From positions 1-36,120 of the forward strand of contig DAHUYO010000033.1 of NCBI GenBank assembly GCA_027315185.1: a stretch of DNA of 36,120 nucleotides, read 5' to 3'. This DNA comes from Acidobacteriota bacterium. GTDB taxonomy: Bacteria > Acidobacteriota > Terriglobia > Terriglobales > SCQP01. Positions within the stretch are counted from its first letter, which is position 1, and each line of letters begins with the position of its first letter. Below, piece after piece: positions 8,901 to 16,675 of this stretch. The notes under the pieces were generated by a model, which was given only the letters and a program-made list of their open reading frames with translations, had not been told where the DNA came from and ran no database searches. A program made the position numbers and the translations under genes.

Positions 8901-9053
8901 ATTGATGGGCGCGAGCCCCAGTCCCGCCTGCGGCGGGGCGCGGTTCGGCAGCCGGGACGGCTACCCTACCTTCGCCCCGAGGGGCGCGAGGAAAGTGGGA
9001 TAGGCGTCCAGCGCCGACTTTGCCCCGGGTGCAAACGGCGCGGCCCCCGCGGG
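8901..9053 (-). repeat. Dispersed intergenic repeat, copy A (both modules)
   Basis: The copy lies between the convergent receptor and FecR/DUF6600 genes. Its hairpin core is at 9011-9041 (minus strand: GCGCCGTTTGC, short loop, GCAAAGTCGGCGC), preceded by CCCGCGGGGGCC. The second module is at 8901-8920 (minus strand CTGGGGCTCGCGCCCATCAA), matching the modules at 18468, 26365 and 27711. The core begins about 28 bases past the FecR-gene stop codon and could act as a transcript-ending or stabilising hairpin for that minus-strand gene. The middle part contains GTAGGGTAGC, shared with the weak relative near 32490. Confidence 0.75.
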
Positions 9054-9068
9054 CCGCGTGCGGGTTAG

Positions 9069-10949
9069 CTACCCGCGATGGCCATGGCTGGCGTGACCAT
9101 CACCGTGGCCGGGACCATGACCGTCTTTTGGCTTCGCCGGAGGGTGACTGGTTTTGCGCGGTGCGGCTGGGTGCGGTGCGGCTGGGCGCGACGGCTCCGG
9201 CCGGGGAGCGGCCTGCCGTTGCTGCGGCTCTCGCGTGGTTTGCGGTTGCCCTCCTGGCGCCGAGCGCCGCGTGCCATAGGCGCCGCCGGACTGCGGCGGC
9301 GTTTGACGCCGCTCCGCCGCGGCCCCGGAGGGCGCGCCCATGGGATGGTTTTGGAATCGCGGCTGTGACGGCGGCGATTCCCGGTTCGGCGCGCCCGCCG
9401 CCGGGGTTTGCCGGGCAGGTGCGGGCTGCGCTTGCCGTCCCCCGAATTCGCGCCATCCCGCCGGGGGCGAACGCCGCGCCGGCGTTGCACCCGACCGGGG
9501 GGCCACCGGCATCGGCCGCAATCCCACCCGCGTGCGCGTGGCCTCGATTTGCCGACCCGCCGCATTCATGTTCGTCCGGGGCGGCGACGCTGCCGCCGGC
9601 CCACGGCGAAACACGGTTCGCGCCGTGACCGTCCGTGGGGCAGCAACGGCTGCGCGCGCAAAGCCGCTGCGGCCGGCTGCCGGCGCCACCGGCGCCGTGC
9701 CATGCACGGCCGCGGCGGTTTGGATATGGCTGACCGCCACGATCCGGCCTAACCGATTCACCGCCCCGCCGGCGAACCGGCCTTCCGGCATCGCGATCAC
9801 GCCGTTCGGGGCATGCGCGTTCAGCAGCCCCGCGGGCCGCACCATCGGCGCGTTCGCCCCGGGACGGTAGATGGCCGTCACCGGCGCGCCGGGCCGCAGC
9901 CATCGGGCTTGGCTATAGCCTACATAGCGCTCGCCGGGCGCCAGCGCCACCCAGCCGATCGCCGGTTGAGCAAAGCCTACGCCCCAGCCCGGCCCGCCAA
10001 CAAAGAAAGAAACATAGGCCGGCGCCCACATCGGCCGCCCGGCAAAGCCGCCCGGCCACCAAGCCCAGCCCAGGCCCGTCCGCCAGAACCAACGCCCATA
10101 GTGAAACGGCGCCCAGCCCCAAGGCTCATAGGACACCCAACTCCAACCAAAATACGGCGTCCAGGCCCACTGGCCGTTAAAGTAGGGCCGGAAGCCAACG
10201 GCCCACGGCGTCCAGCATTGCCCATAACCGGCCACATACTCCCAGTGGCCATACTCGTCCAGATCTTCCGCGCCGGCGATGCCGGTACTGACGTTATGGT
10301 CGCGGTAGTCTGCCGCTTGTTCTACCCGTTGTTCCCGCTGCACCACCCATTCGTCCCAGGCATCCTGCGCCGGCGCCGATACGGTGCGGTATTGCGCGTT
10401 GCCTTGCGACCCGGCGATTTCCACCTGCTGGCCGGCCGAGGCGTCGACAGAACCCTGGGACGTAAACAACTGCGCCGACCCGTCATTTACGGTGACGCTG
10501 GCGTGCGCGGCATCCACCACGTCCACGCGCCATTGCCCGGAGCCGAGCGGCCGCACGCCGGAATTGGGCAGATCAATCTCCGCCTGCAAATCGCCGCCCG
10601 GCAAGATGGCGAAACTCATCGTTCCGCTCTTGAGTTGCAGTTGCAGGTTCTGGCCGGCAAACGCGGCGACCACCAGATCCGAGCCGCCCGCCAGCCAGGC
10701 GCGATGGGCATAGTCGAACTCAATCTCCATGCGCCCCGCCGGCGCCACATAGACCTCATCCCCGGCCACCAAGGGCGTGTTCAGCAGCGCCTGATCCCAG
10801 GCCGACGCTCCGGATCGCAGCAGGCTAGCCTGCCCCTGCACCAAGCTGATTCGCGCTACCCCGGGAGTTTGTCCCCATGCCCCAGCAACGCATACCAGGG
10901 CCGTCAATGCCACCCCGATCCACCGTCCCACGCGCTTCTCGCGGTCCAT
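9069..10949 (-). CDS. Secreted FecR-like/DUF6600 protein with histidine-rich tail
   Basis: The 626-residue protein has a signal peptide (WIGVALTALVCVAGAWGQ, about residues 10-27). A FecR-type beta region follows (about 30-200: VSLVQGQASLL-like start, VAGDEVYVAPAGRMEIEF, VNDGSAQLFTSQGSV). Residues about 230-360 form a Trp/Tyr/Gly-rich segment with repeated units such as YGHWEYVAGYGQCWTPW and WVSYEPWGWAPFHYGRWFW, typical of DUF6600. The last 250 residues are Pro/Ala/Arg-rich and probably disordered, ending in a His/Gly tail (HGPGHGDGHASHGHRG). It is likely exported and may be cell-envelope associated; no enzymatic motif is seen. There is no adjacent sigma factor, so it is not a classical FecR anti-sigma regulator. 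A GGAGG ribosome-binding site precedes the ATG at 10947-10949. Confidence 0.82.
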   Translation of the reverse strand: MDREKRVGRWIGVALTALVCVAGAWGQTPGVARISLVQGQASLLRSGASAWDQALLNTPLVAGDEVYVAPAGRMEIEFDYAHRAWLAGGSDLVVAAFAGQNLQLQLKSGTMSFAILPGGDLQAEIDLPNSGVRPLGSGQWRVDVVDAAHASVTVNDGSAQLFTSQGSVDASAGQQVEIAGSQGNAQYRTVSAPAQDAWDEWVVQREQRVEQAADYRDHNVSTGIAGAEDLDEYGHWEYVAGYGQCWTPWAVGFRPYFNGQWAWTPYFGWSWVSYEPWGWAPFHYGRWFWRTGLGWAWWPGGFAGRPMWAPAYVSFFVGGPGWGVGFAQPAIGWVALAPGERYVGYSQARWLRPGAPVTAIYRPGANAPMVRPAGLLNAHAPNGVIAMPEGRFAGGAVNRLGRIVAVSHIQTAAAVHGTAPVAPAAGRSGFARAAVAAPRTVTARTVFRRGPAAASPPRTNMNAAGRQIEATRTRVGLRPMPVAPRSGATPARRSPPAGWREFGGRQAQPAPARQTPAAGAPNRESPPSQPRFQNHPMGAPSGAAAERRQTPPQSGGAYGTRRSAPGGQPQTTREPQQRQAAPRPEPSRPAAPHPAAPRKTSHPPAKPKDGHGPGHGDGHASHGHRG

Positions 10950-10974
10950 AGGCCCTCCTCACCGCTTCGCCGAC

Positions 10975-11017
10975 ACCCGCCCGTTACCCAAGACTACGCC
11001 ACCGGCCGCGGGCGGGT
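10975..11017 (-). terminator. Inverted repeat between dxs and the FecR-like gene, possible terminator
   Basis: ACCCGCCCG at 10975-10983 pairs exactly with CGGGCGGGT at 11009-11017. It begins 47 bases downstream of the dxs stop and ends 26 bases before the FecR-like start, with both genes on the minus strand. There is no U-tract, so intrinsic termination is uncertain; a leader structure for the next gene is equally possible. Confidence 0.4.
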
Positions 11018-11063
11018 TGCACGCAATTGAACAGGAAGTGACGAGAGTCGGCGGCGGTCCGGG

Positions 11064-13004
11064 CTAGACCGCGCCGCGCAGGCCGGTTTTATGGGTGGTT
11101 CGGCGGGCGCCGGCCAACTCGGAGCCGGGCTGCTGGGCAAAAACCCGGATCTTCTCCGCCACTCCGTCGGCGTCCAGGCCGTACTTGGCATGCAGCAACT
11201 GCGGGCTGCCGTGGGGAATGATCCGGTCCGGCACGCCGATGCGCAAAATGCTGACCGGAATCCGCCGGTCGTGCAGCAAGGCGCCGACCAGCGCGCCGAA
11301 GCCGCCCGCCAGCGTGCCTTCCTCGGCGGTCACCAGAAACGGCTTCTCCGCCGCCAGCACCGTGATCAGCTCTTCATCCAGCGGCTTGGCGAAACGGGCG
11401 TTGATGACGGTGAGCGACAATCCTTCCTGCGCCAGCCGTTCCGCCGCGGCCAGGCACGGCGGCACCATGCTGCCCAGCGCCAAGATCGCTCCATCCGGGC
11501 CCTCCCGCAGGATCTCCGCCCGGCCGATTTCCAAGCGCCGCAACTCGCCATCCAGGGCCACGCCCTGCCCGGCCCCGCGCGGATAGCGCAACGCGATGGG
11601 CGCGCCATGCTGCGTCGCCGTGTACAACATATGCCGCAGTTCGTTTTCGTCTTTCGGCGCCATCACGGTCATGTTGGGCGCCGCGGTCAGGTACGCCAGG
11701 TCATACAAGCCGTTGTGGGTCGGCCCATCGGCGCCCACGATCCCGCCGCGGTCCAGGGCAAACGTCACCGGCAGATTCATCAGGCAAACGTCGTGGATGA
11801 TTTGGTCATAGGCGCGCTGCAAAAACGTCGAATAGATCGCCGCCACCGGCCGCAGGCCCTGCGTCGCCAGCCCGGCGGAAAACGTGACCGCGTGCTGCTC
11901 GGCGATGCCGACGTCGTAAAAGCGGCCGGGAAACTGCTTGCCGAACTCCGTCAGCCCGGTGCCGTCCGGCATGGCGGCGGTGATGGCGACAATCCGCTCG
12001 TCCCGCTCCGCCAATTGGCACATCGTCTGGCCAAACACCGAGGTGTAGGACGGCGCCTGCGGCGGCGCCTTCTGAAACGCCCCGGTGGAAACGTCGAACG
12101 CCGTCACGCCGTGGTATTTGCTCGGCAGCCGCTCCGCCAACGGATAGCCCTTGCCCTTGCGCGTCACCACGTGCAGCAGCACCGGGCCGCCATGGCGCTT
12201 GGCCTTATCCAGCGCGTCGAGCAGGGCGTCAATGTTGTGGCCGTTGACCGGCCCGATGTATTCGTAGCCCAACTCCTCGAACACCAAGCCGGGAATGATC
12301 AGCGTCTTGGCGGCATCCACCAAATCCCGCGCCAAGCGGACCAGCCGCGGGCCCAGCCGCGGCACGGCGGCGACCATCTGCTCGATCTCCTCCTTGACGC
12401 GCAGGTAGGCCTGCCCGTGCACGATGCGGTTCAAATAGCCGGCGATGGCGCCCACGTTCGGGGCGATGGACATCTCATTGTCGTTGAGGATGACCATCAT
12501 CCGCCGCTTCAAATGCCCGGCGTGATTCAAGCCTTCCAGCGCCAGACCGCCGGTTAGGCCGGCGTCGCCGATCACCGCCGCGACGTGATAGTCCTCCTGC
12601 GCCAAATCCCGCGCGACGCACATGCCCAAAGCCGCCGAAATCGAGGTGCAGGCATGGGCGACGTTGAACGTGTCGTAGGGGCTTTCATCCCGCACCGGAA
12701 AGCCGGAGATGCCGCCGTATTGCCGCAGGGTGGGAAACCGGTCGCGCCGCCCGGTCAGGATTTTGTGACCGTAGGCCTGATGCCCAACGTCCCATACGAT
12801 CTTGTCCCGCGGCGCCTGCAAGCTGTAATGCAGCGCCAGCGTCAGCTCCACCGCGCCTAGGCTGCTGCCCAAGTGGCCGCCCACCTTGGCGACGGTGGCG
12901 ATCATGTAATCGCGAAGTTCCGCCGCCACCGCCGGCAACTCGTTGCGTTGCAGTTGGCGCAGGTCGGCGGGCGAATTGATGTGCGGGAGATAACGATAAT
13001 CCAT
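11064..13004 (-). CDS. dxs: 1-deoxy-D-xylulose-5-phosphate synthase
   Basis: The enzyme condenses pyruvate and glyceraldehyde-3-phosphate to DXP, the first step of the MEP isoprenoid pathway and a precursor for thiamine and pyridoxal. Starting at ATG 13004 it has 646 residues, normal for Dxs. Landmarks: HLGSSLGAVELTLALHY and WDVGHQAYGHKILTGR near the N-terminus; the TPP motif GDAGLTGGLALEG...NDNEMSIAPN (GDA rather than the usual GDG); FYDVGIAEQHAVTFSAGLA in the pyrimidine domain with its conserved Glu; HNGLYDLAYL; and RYPRGAG. The open frame extends eight codons upstream to a TTG at 13028, but MDYRYLPHINSPADLRQL fits the family N-terminus, so ATG is preferred. A TATAAT box lies about 30 bases upstream. 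It is not in an evident pathway operon. Confidence 0.95.
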   Translation of the reverse strand: MDYRYLPHINSPADLRQLQRNELPAVAAELRDYMIATVAKVGGHLGSSLGAVELTLALHYSLQAPRDKIVWDVGHQAYGHKILTGRRDRFPTLRQYGGISGFPVRDESPYDTFNVAHACTSISAALGMCVARDLAQEDYHVAAVIGDAGLTGGLALEGLNHAGHLKRRMMVILNDNEMSIAPNVGAIAGYLNRIVHGQAYLRVKEEIEQMVAAVPRLGPRLVRLARDLVDAAKTLIIPGLVFEELGYEYIGPVNGHNIDALLDALDKAKRHGGPVLLHVVTRKGKGYPLAERLPSKYHGVTAFDVSTGAFQKAPPQAPSYTSVFGQTMCQLAERDERIVAITAAMPDGTGLTEFGKQFPGRFYDVGIAEQHAVTFSAGLATQGLRPVAAIYSTFLQRAYDQIIHDVCLMNLPVTFALDRGGIVGADGPTHNGLYDLAYLTAAPNMTVMAPKDENELRHMLYTATQHGAPIALRYPRGAGQGVALDGELRRLEIGRAEILREGPDGAILALGSMVPPCLAAAERLAQEGLSLTVINARFAKPLDEELITVLAAEKPFLVTAEEGTLAGGFGALVGALLHDRRIPVSILRIGVPDRIIPHGSPQLLHAKYGLDADGVAEKIRVFAQQPGSELAGARRTTHKTGLRGAV

Positions 13005-13028
13005 GGCCAGGGACGGCGGGCGCGACAA

Positions 13029-13336
13029 CCCCCTTCATTATAGTTCCGGGGCCCTGCCTGCGCCGCGCCGCCGTCGAGCCGCTCGGGCGCGCGCCGCGCC
13101 CCGCCCCTCCGGTTGCGCCGGGGGCTCACTCGCCGCGCGGGCCGGCGCGGACTCGCCGCCCACGCTGCGGCCCGGCTGCGGGCAATGTGTGCCCTAGCGC
13201 ACCCTGTCGCGTTGCACGCCGCCGGCCGATACTTCGCGCTCCGCTTGCCCGCGGGTAACCCGGGACGAAAAACGCTTCGCACGCGGCACGGTTTTGGGCA
13301 CAATACAGGGTTCCCCGCTGTCAGAGAGGTGACTTG
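13029..13336. other. 308-bp divergent intergenic region (dxs / cytochrome c)
   Basis: This gap should contain the divergent promoters of dxs and the cytochrome-quinoprotein pair. Apart from the dxs TATAAT box and a purine-rich ribosome-binding site (AGAGAGGTGA, 13322-13332) before the cytochrome start, it is GC-rich with no gene or clear RNA structure. Confidence 0.6.
13037..13042 (-). promoter_or_regulatory. Candidate -10 box for dxs
   Basis: A perfect TATAAT reads on the minus strand at 13042-13037, about 33 bases upstream of the dxs ATG, which would give a short leader. This AT-rich patch stands out in very GC-rich sequence. The hexamer 17 bases upstream is GC-rich and does not resemble TTGACA, so it would be a promoter with a strong -10 only. 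Confidence 0.45.
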
Positions 13337-14227
13337 ATGCGTCTCGGTTCGCACCGCGGCTATCTATCGGCCGCTTTTGTCTGTTTGGCGCTGGGGTTGG
13401 GCGCCGGCGTCGCCGCGCAGCAGGCAGCGCAATCCCCACAGCACGCCGCGGGCGGGCAGGCCGCCTCGCCCGATTCCGCCATGGCGCAGATGCCCAAGCA
13501 TCAGCAGATCATGGGCCTGGGCAAGCTGGCGGCGGCAGCGCAGATCGCCCAGGGCAAGGAGTTGTTTGAGACCTCCTGTAGCTTCTGCCACGGCGCCGAC
13601 GCCCGCGGCGGCATCGGCCCCGATCTCTTGGAATCGCCGGTCGTTCTGGACGACGTGAACGGCAACAAGATCAGCAAGATCGTCGGCAAGGGCTTTCCGC
13701 CCCACATGCCCTCGTTCCAGTTCAATGGGAAGCAGGTGCGGGCCCTGGCGGCGTTTCTGCACAGCCGGGTGCTGGAGGTCGCCAACCTGGCGCATGGCCA
13801 ATACAAGCTGCCCTTCACCGTCACCGGCAATGCCGCCGCGGGTGAAGCGTATTTCCAGGCCACCTGCGCCAGCTGCCATTCCGTCACCGGCGACCTGAAG
13901 GACATCGGCGGGAAATACACGCCGCTGCAGATCCAAAATATGGTTCTCACCGGCTTCAACGCGCGGTCCTATTACTCCCGCAAGCGGCCCAAGGAGAACA
14001 TCACCGTGACCTTGCCGTCCGGCCAAACCTTCACCGGCCGGCTGCGCTACATGGATGAATTCAACGTCGTTTGGGTCGGTCCGCAGGGCACGGTGCACTC
14101 CGTCCGCCGCGGCCCGGGCGTCCATGTGGTGGCGCCCAATCCGCTGGCCGCGCACCAAAAGCTGCTGGCCAAATACACCGACGCCGATATCCACAACCTG
14201 ACCGCCTACCTGGTGAGCCTGAAATGA
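13337..14227 (+). CDS. Two-haem c-type cytochrome with inserted small beta domain
   Basis: The 296-residue exported protein has a signal peptide (YLSAAFVCLALGLGAGVAAQ, about 9-28) and two haem-attachment motifs: CSFCH at 81-85 and CASCH at 177-181. The first domain has a probable axial Met in PPHMPSF (M123). In the second domain the haem segment and the final helix (DADIHNLTAYLVSLK, about 282-296) are separated by about 50 residues of predicted beta strands (ITVTLPSGQTFTGRLRYMDEF to VHVVAPNPL, about 222-270). That stretch reads like a small Sm-like barrel. The gene overlaps the PQQ dehydrogenase by ATGA, so the cytochrome is very likely its periplasmic electron acceptor. The ATG at 13337 is preferred over the TTG one codon before it. 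Confidence 0.9.
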   Translation: MRLGSHRGYLSAAFVCLALGLGAGVAAQQAAQSPQHAAGGQAASPDSAMAQMPKHQQIMGLGKLAAAAQIAQGKELFETSCSFCHGADARGGIGPDLLESPVVLDDVNGNKISKIVGKGFPPHMPSFQFNGKQVRALAAFLHSRVLEVANLAHGQYKLPFTVTGNAAAGEAYFQATCASCHSVTGDLKDIGGKYTPLQIQNMVLTGFNARSYYSRKRPKENITVTLPSGQTFTGRLRYMDEFNVVWVGPQGTVHSVRRGPGVHVVAPNPLAAHQKLLAKYTDADIHNLTAYLVSLK

Positions 14228-15918
14228 AAATCCCTGGCCTGCGTCCGCTCTTCTTCGCCGCCTTGCTGGCCGCCGCCGCCATCGCCGCGGTTCCGCCCGG
14301 CAACTCGAATTCCAGCGCCGCCGCTCCGCCGGTGCTTTTGCCGCCGCAGGTGCTGCTGCAAAAAGCCGCTACCACCACCTGGCCCACCTACAATGGCGAC
14401 TACTCCGGCCGCCGTTTCAGCCCGCTGACGCAGATCAATTCCGGCAACATCCAGCGGCTGGCGATCGCCTGGATCCATCACGTCACCACCGGAACGATGG
14501 CCAAGATGGGCGGCTTCGCCATCCACGCCGCGGTTGACTCCACCCCGCTCGAGGTGCACGGCGTCCTGTATTTCACCGTGCCCGACAACGTCTACGCCGT
14601 GGACGCGCGCACCGGCCACACCATCTGGCATTTCCATTGGGTCAATCACGGCGGCCTGCTGATCGTCGGCAACCGTGGCCTGGGCATGTACGGCAACTGG
14701 CTGTACTTCATGACCCCGGACAATTACCTGGTCAGCCTGAACGCCCGCACCGGCAAAAAGCGCTGGGCGGTCGAGGTTGCCGACCCGCGGCAGGGCTATT
14801 TCTCCAGCGTCTCGCCGCTGGTGGCGGGCGACCACGTGATCGTGGACGCCGGCGGGGACACGCTGGATCTGCGCGCCTATCTGGACGCCTACGACCCGGC
14901 CACCGGCGCCCGGCAATGGCGCTGGTATGTGACCCCCTCCGCCGGCCAGCCCGGCGCCGACACCTGGCCCGACTCCAGCGCCCGCAATCATGGCGGCGGC
15001 AATCCCTGGGTGCCCGCCACCTACGACCCCAAACTCGGCCTAGTTTACGTCGGCACCGGCAATCCCAACCCCGTCTACGCGGGCCAAGGGCGCAAGGGCC
15101 GCGATCTCTACACCGGCTGCCTGGTGGCGATCCACGTCAACACCGGAAAGATGGCCTGGTATTTCCAAGGCAATGGCCATGACACGCATGATTGGGACCA
15201 GACCGAGCCGCCGGTTCTTTTCAATGCCCGCATCCATGGCCATATGGAGCCGCTGGTCGCCCAGGCCTCGCGCGACGGCTATTTCTTCGTCCTCAACCGC
15301 CGCACCGGCAAGGAAATCGTCGCGCAGCCTTTCGTGCCGCTGAACTGGTCGCTGGGTCTCAACGCGCGCGGCGAGCCCATCCTGAACCCCAAGCGCAACC
15401 CGACCACGGACGGCAACTTGGTTTCCATGACCGCCGGCGGCGCCACCAACTGGTTTCCGCCCAGCTTTGACCCGCAGACCGGGCTGTTCTATGTCAATGG
15501 GGACCAGGGCTACAGCATCGCCTATCTGCAAAACGCCGGCAAGCACGCCAGCGGCTTCGCCGGCCGCGCCATCACCTTGGTGTCGCACGGCTTTCTCAAG
15601 GCGATCAACTATAAGAACGGCGACATCGTCTGGAAATATTTTTATCCCGGCCAATGGGGCGAGGACAGCGGCATCTTGACCACCGCCGGGCACCTGCTGA
15701 TCACCGGCGACAGCGTGGGCAATATGATCGCCTACGATCCCGCCGATGGCCGCATCCTCTGGCACCAGCACCTGCTCTCGGCGATCTCGAACGGCCCGGA
15801 AACCTACTTGCTCGACGGGCAGCAATACATTGTGGTCGGCGCGGGCCCGTACCTCTACGCCTTCCATCTGGTGCCCGCGGCGGCGCAGGGCAGCGCCGCG
15901 ATGGCCGCGGGCAAATAG
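14224..15918 (+). CDS. PQQ-dependent dehydrogenase (quinoprotein, 8-blade propeller type)
   Basis: The 564-residue periplasmic protein has an N-terminal signal region (LFFAALLAAAAIAAVPPG) and repeated beta-propeller units with tryptophan-docking-like segments (VYAVDARTGHTIWHFHW, LVSLNARTGKKRWAVEV, YDPATGARQWRWYV, AIHVNTGKMAWYFQ, INYKNGDIVWKYFYP, YDPADGRILWHQHL). Quinoprotein landmarks WPTYNGDYSGRRFSPLTQIN near the N-terminus and YVGTGNPNP plus DTHDWDQTEPPVLF mid-protein fit the alcohol/glucose dehydrogenase superfamily. No vicinal Cys-Cys disulfide typical of methanol dehydrogenase is seen. The substrate is unknown, probably an alcohol or sugar. Electrons would pass to the coupled cytochrome c. 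Upstream in-frame sequence overlaps the cytochrome and is not the true start; ATG 14224 gives a proper signal peptide. No PQQ-synthesis genes are in the window. Confidence 0.92.
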   Translation: MKIPGLRPLFFAALLAAAAIAAVPPGNSNSSAAAPPVLLPPQVLLQKAATTTWPTYNGDYSGRRFSPLTQINSGNIQRLAIAWIHHVTTGTMAKMGGFAIHAAVDSTPLEVHGVLYFTVPDNVYAVDARTGHTIWHFHWVNHGGLLIVGNRGLGMYGNWLYFMTPDNYLVSLNARTGKKRWAVEVADPRQGYFSSVSPLVAGDHVIVDAGGDTLDLRAYLDAYDPATGARQWRWYVTPSAGQPGADTWPDSSARNHGGGNPWVPATYDPKLGLVYVGTGNPNPVYAGQGRKGRDLYTGCLVAIHVNTGKMAWYFQGNGHDTHDWDQTEPPVLFNARIHGHMEPLVAQASRDGYFFVLNRRTGKEIVAQPFVPLNWSLGLNARGEPILNPKRNPTTDGNLVSMTAGGATNWFPPSFDPQTGLFYVNGDQGYSIAYLQNAGKHASGFAGRAITLVSHGFLKAINYKNGDIVWKYFYPGQWGEDSGILTTAGHLLITGDSVGNMIAYDPADGRILWHQHLLSAISNGPETYLLDGQQYIVVGAGPYLYAFHLVPAAAQGSAAMAAGK

Positions 15919-16022
15919 GCGCAATCGCGGGCCAACCGCCCGCGGCCCGGCGCGGAACCCCGCAGGCGGAACGCCCGCGCGGGCGGCGCGGCCAGTGTTA
16001 TCATTGCGGCGGATCTTACATC

Positions 16023-16280
16023 ATGGTGCGCACGCAGATCCAGCTCACGGAAAAGCAGGCGCGGCAATTGAAGCGTCTCGCCGGTGCTCGCGGACAATCC
16101 ATGGCGCAGCTCATCCGCGCCAGCGTGGACCAGTTGCTCGCCGCATCGGAAGCCGCCGGTCAGCACGGTCCGGAGGCGCTGCGCCGGCGGGCGACGGCGG
16201 TCGTGGGTCGCTTCCATGCTCGTACGGCCGACCTCGGCGCGCAGCATGACCGTTATCTAGCGCAGGCATTTGGCCCGTGA
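16023..16280 (+). CDS. Ribbon-helix-helix antitoxin of a VapBC-type module (first module)
   Basis: The 85-residue protein opens with TQIQLTEKQARQLKRLAG, a ribbon-helix-helix DNA-binding fold in which the first strand contacts DNA. RGQSMAQLIRASVDQLLA completes the dimerising helices. The tail (about 50-85) would wrap and neutralise the toxin. Its TGA overlaps the GTG start of the PIN toxin (GTGA), typical of translationally coupled toxin-antitoxin pairs. The long upstream frame overlaps the quinoprotein gene and is discarded; ATG 16023 directly precedes the fold. Such antitoxins usually repress their own promoter, probably here in the GC-rich 104-bp gap after the quinoprotein. Confidence 0.85.
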   Translation: MVRTQIQLTEKQARQLKRLAGARGQSMAQLIRASVDQLLAASEAAGQHGPEALRRRATAVVGRFHARTADLGAQHDRYLAQAFGP

Positions 16281-16675
16281 GTGTCTTCGTGGACACCAGC
16301 GCGGTGCTGGCTCTGCTGAACGCGGATGACGCCATGCACGCCCAGGTGGCCGCGGCTTGGCGCACCCTGGTGAGGGCGGAAGAGGAACTTGTCACCACCA
16401 GCTACGTCCTGATCGAGTGTTTCGCTCTCGCGCAGGCTCGGCTTGGGTTGGCCGCGGCCCGCGCCTTGGCCAACGAATTCGTGCCCGCCCTGGAAGTCGT
16501 TTGGGTGGATGAGGCGCTGCACCGCGCCGCGCTGAGCGCCTGGTTGATCTCCGCCCGGCGGGATCTCAGCCTGGTGGACTGCGTCAGCTTCGAGGTCATG
16601 CGCCGCCGCAGCGTGCCGCGCGTTCTCACCCTGGATCGCCACTTTGGCCGGCAAGGGTTCGCGGCGGTGCCCTAG
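16277..16675 (+). CDS. PIN-domain toxin, VapC-like ribonuclease (first module)
   Basis: The 132-residue protein is a PIN-domain RNase. Acidic metal ligands expected for the family are visible: D6 in VFVDTSAVLALL, an acidic residue near 46 in SYVLIECFALA, D98-D101 region in SLVDCVSFEVM, and D in LTLDRHFGRQGF near the C-terminus. VapC toxins cleave tRNA or rRNA and arrest growth until bound by antitoxin. The start is GTG, overlapping the antitoxin stop. The stop codon overlaps by four bases with the stop of the convergent isomerase-like gene, so no terminator space exists between them. Confidence 0.88.
   Translation: MSVFVDTSAVLALLNADDAMHAQVAAAWRTLVRAEEELVTTSYVLIECFALAQARLGLAAARALANEFVPALEVVWVDEALHRAALSAWLISARRDLSLVDCVSFEVMRRRSVPRVLTLDRHFGRQGFAAVP

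Noticed and set aside
9813-11030. 405-codon open frame opposite the FecR/DUF6600 gene
   Set aside because: Its translation is Arg/Pro/Gly-rich, and the opposite strand has a signal peptide and recognisable domains.
11091-12557. 488-codon open frame opposite dxs
   Set aside because: It is antisense to a well-supported dxs gene and has a low-complexity Arg/Gln/His-rich translation.
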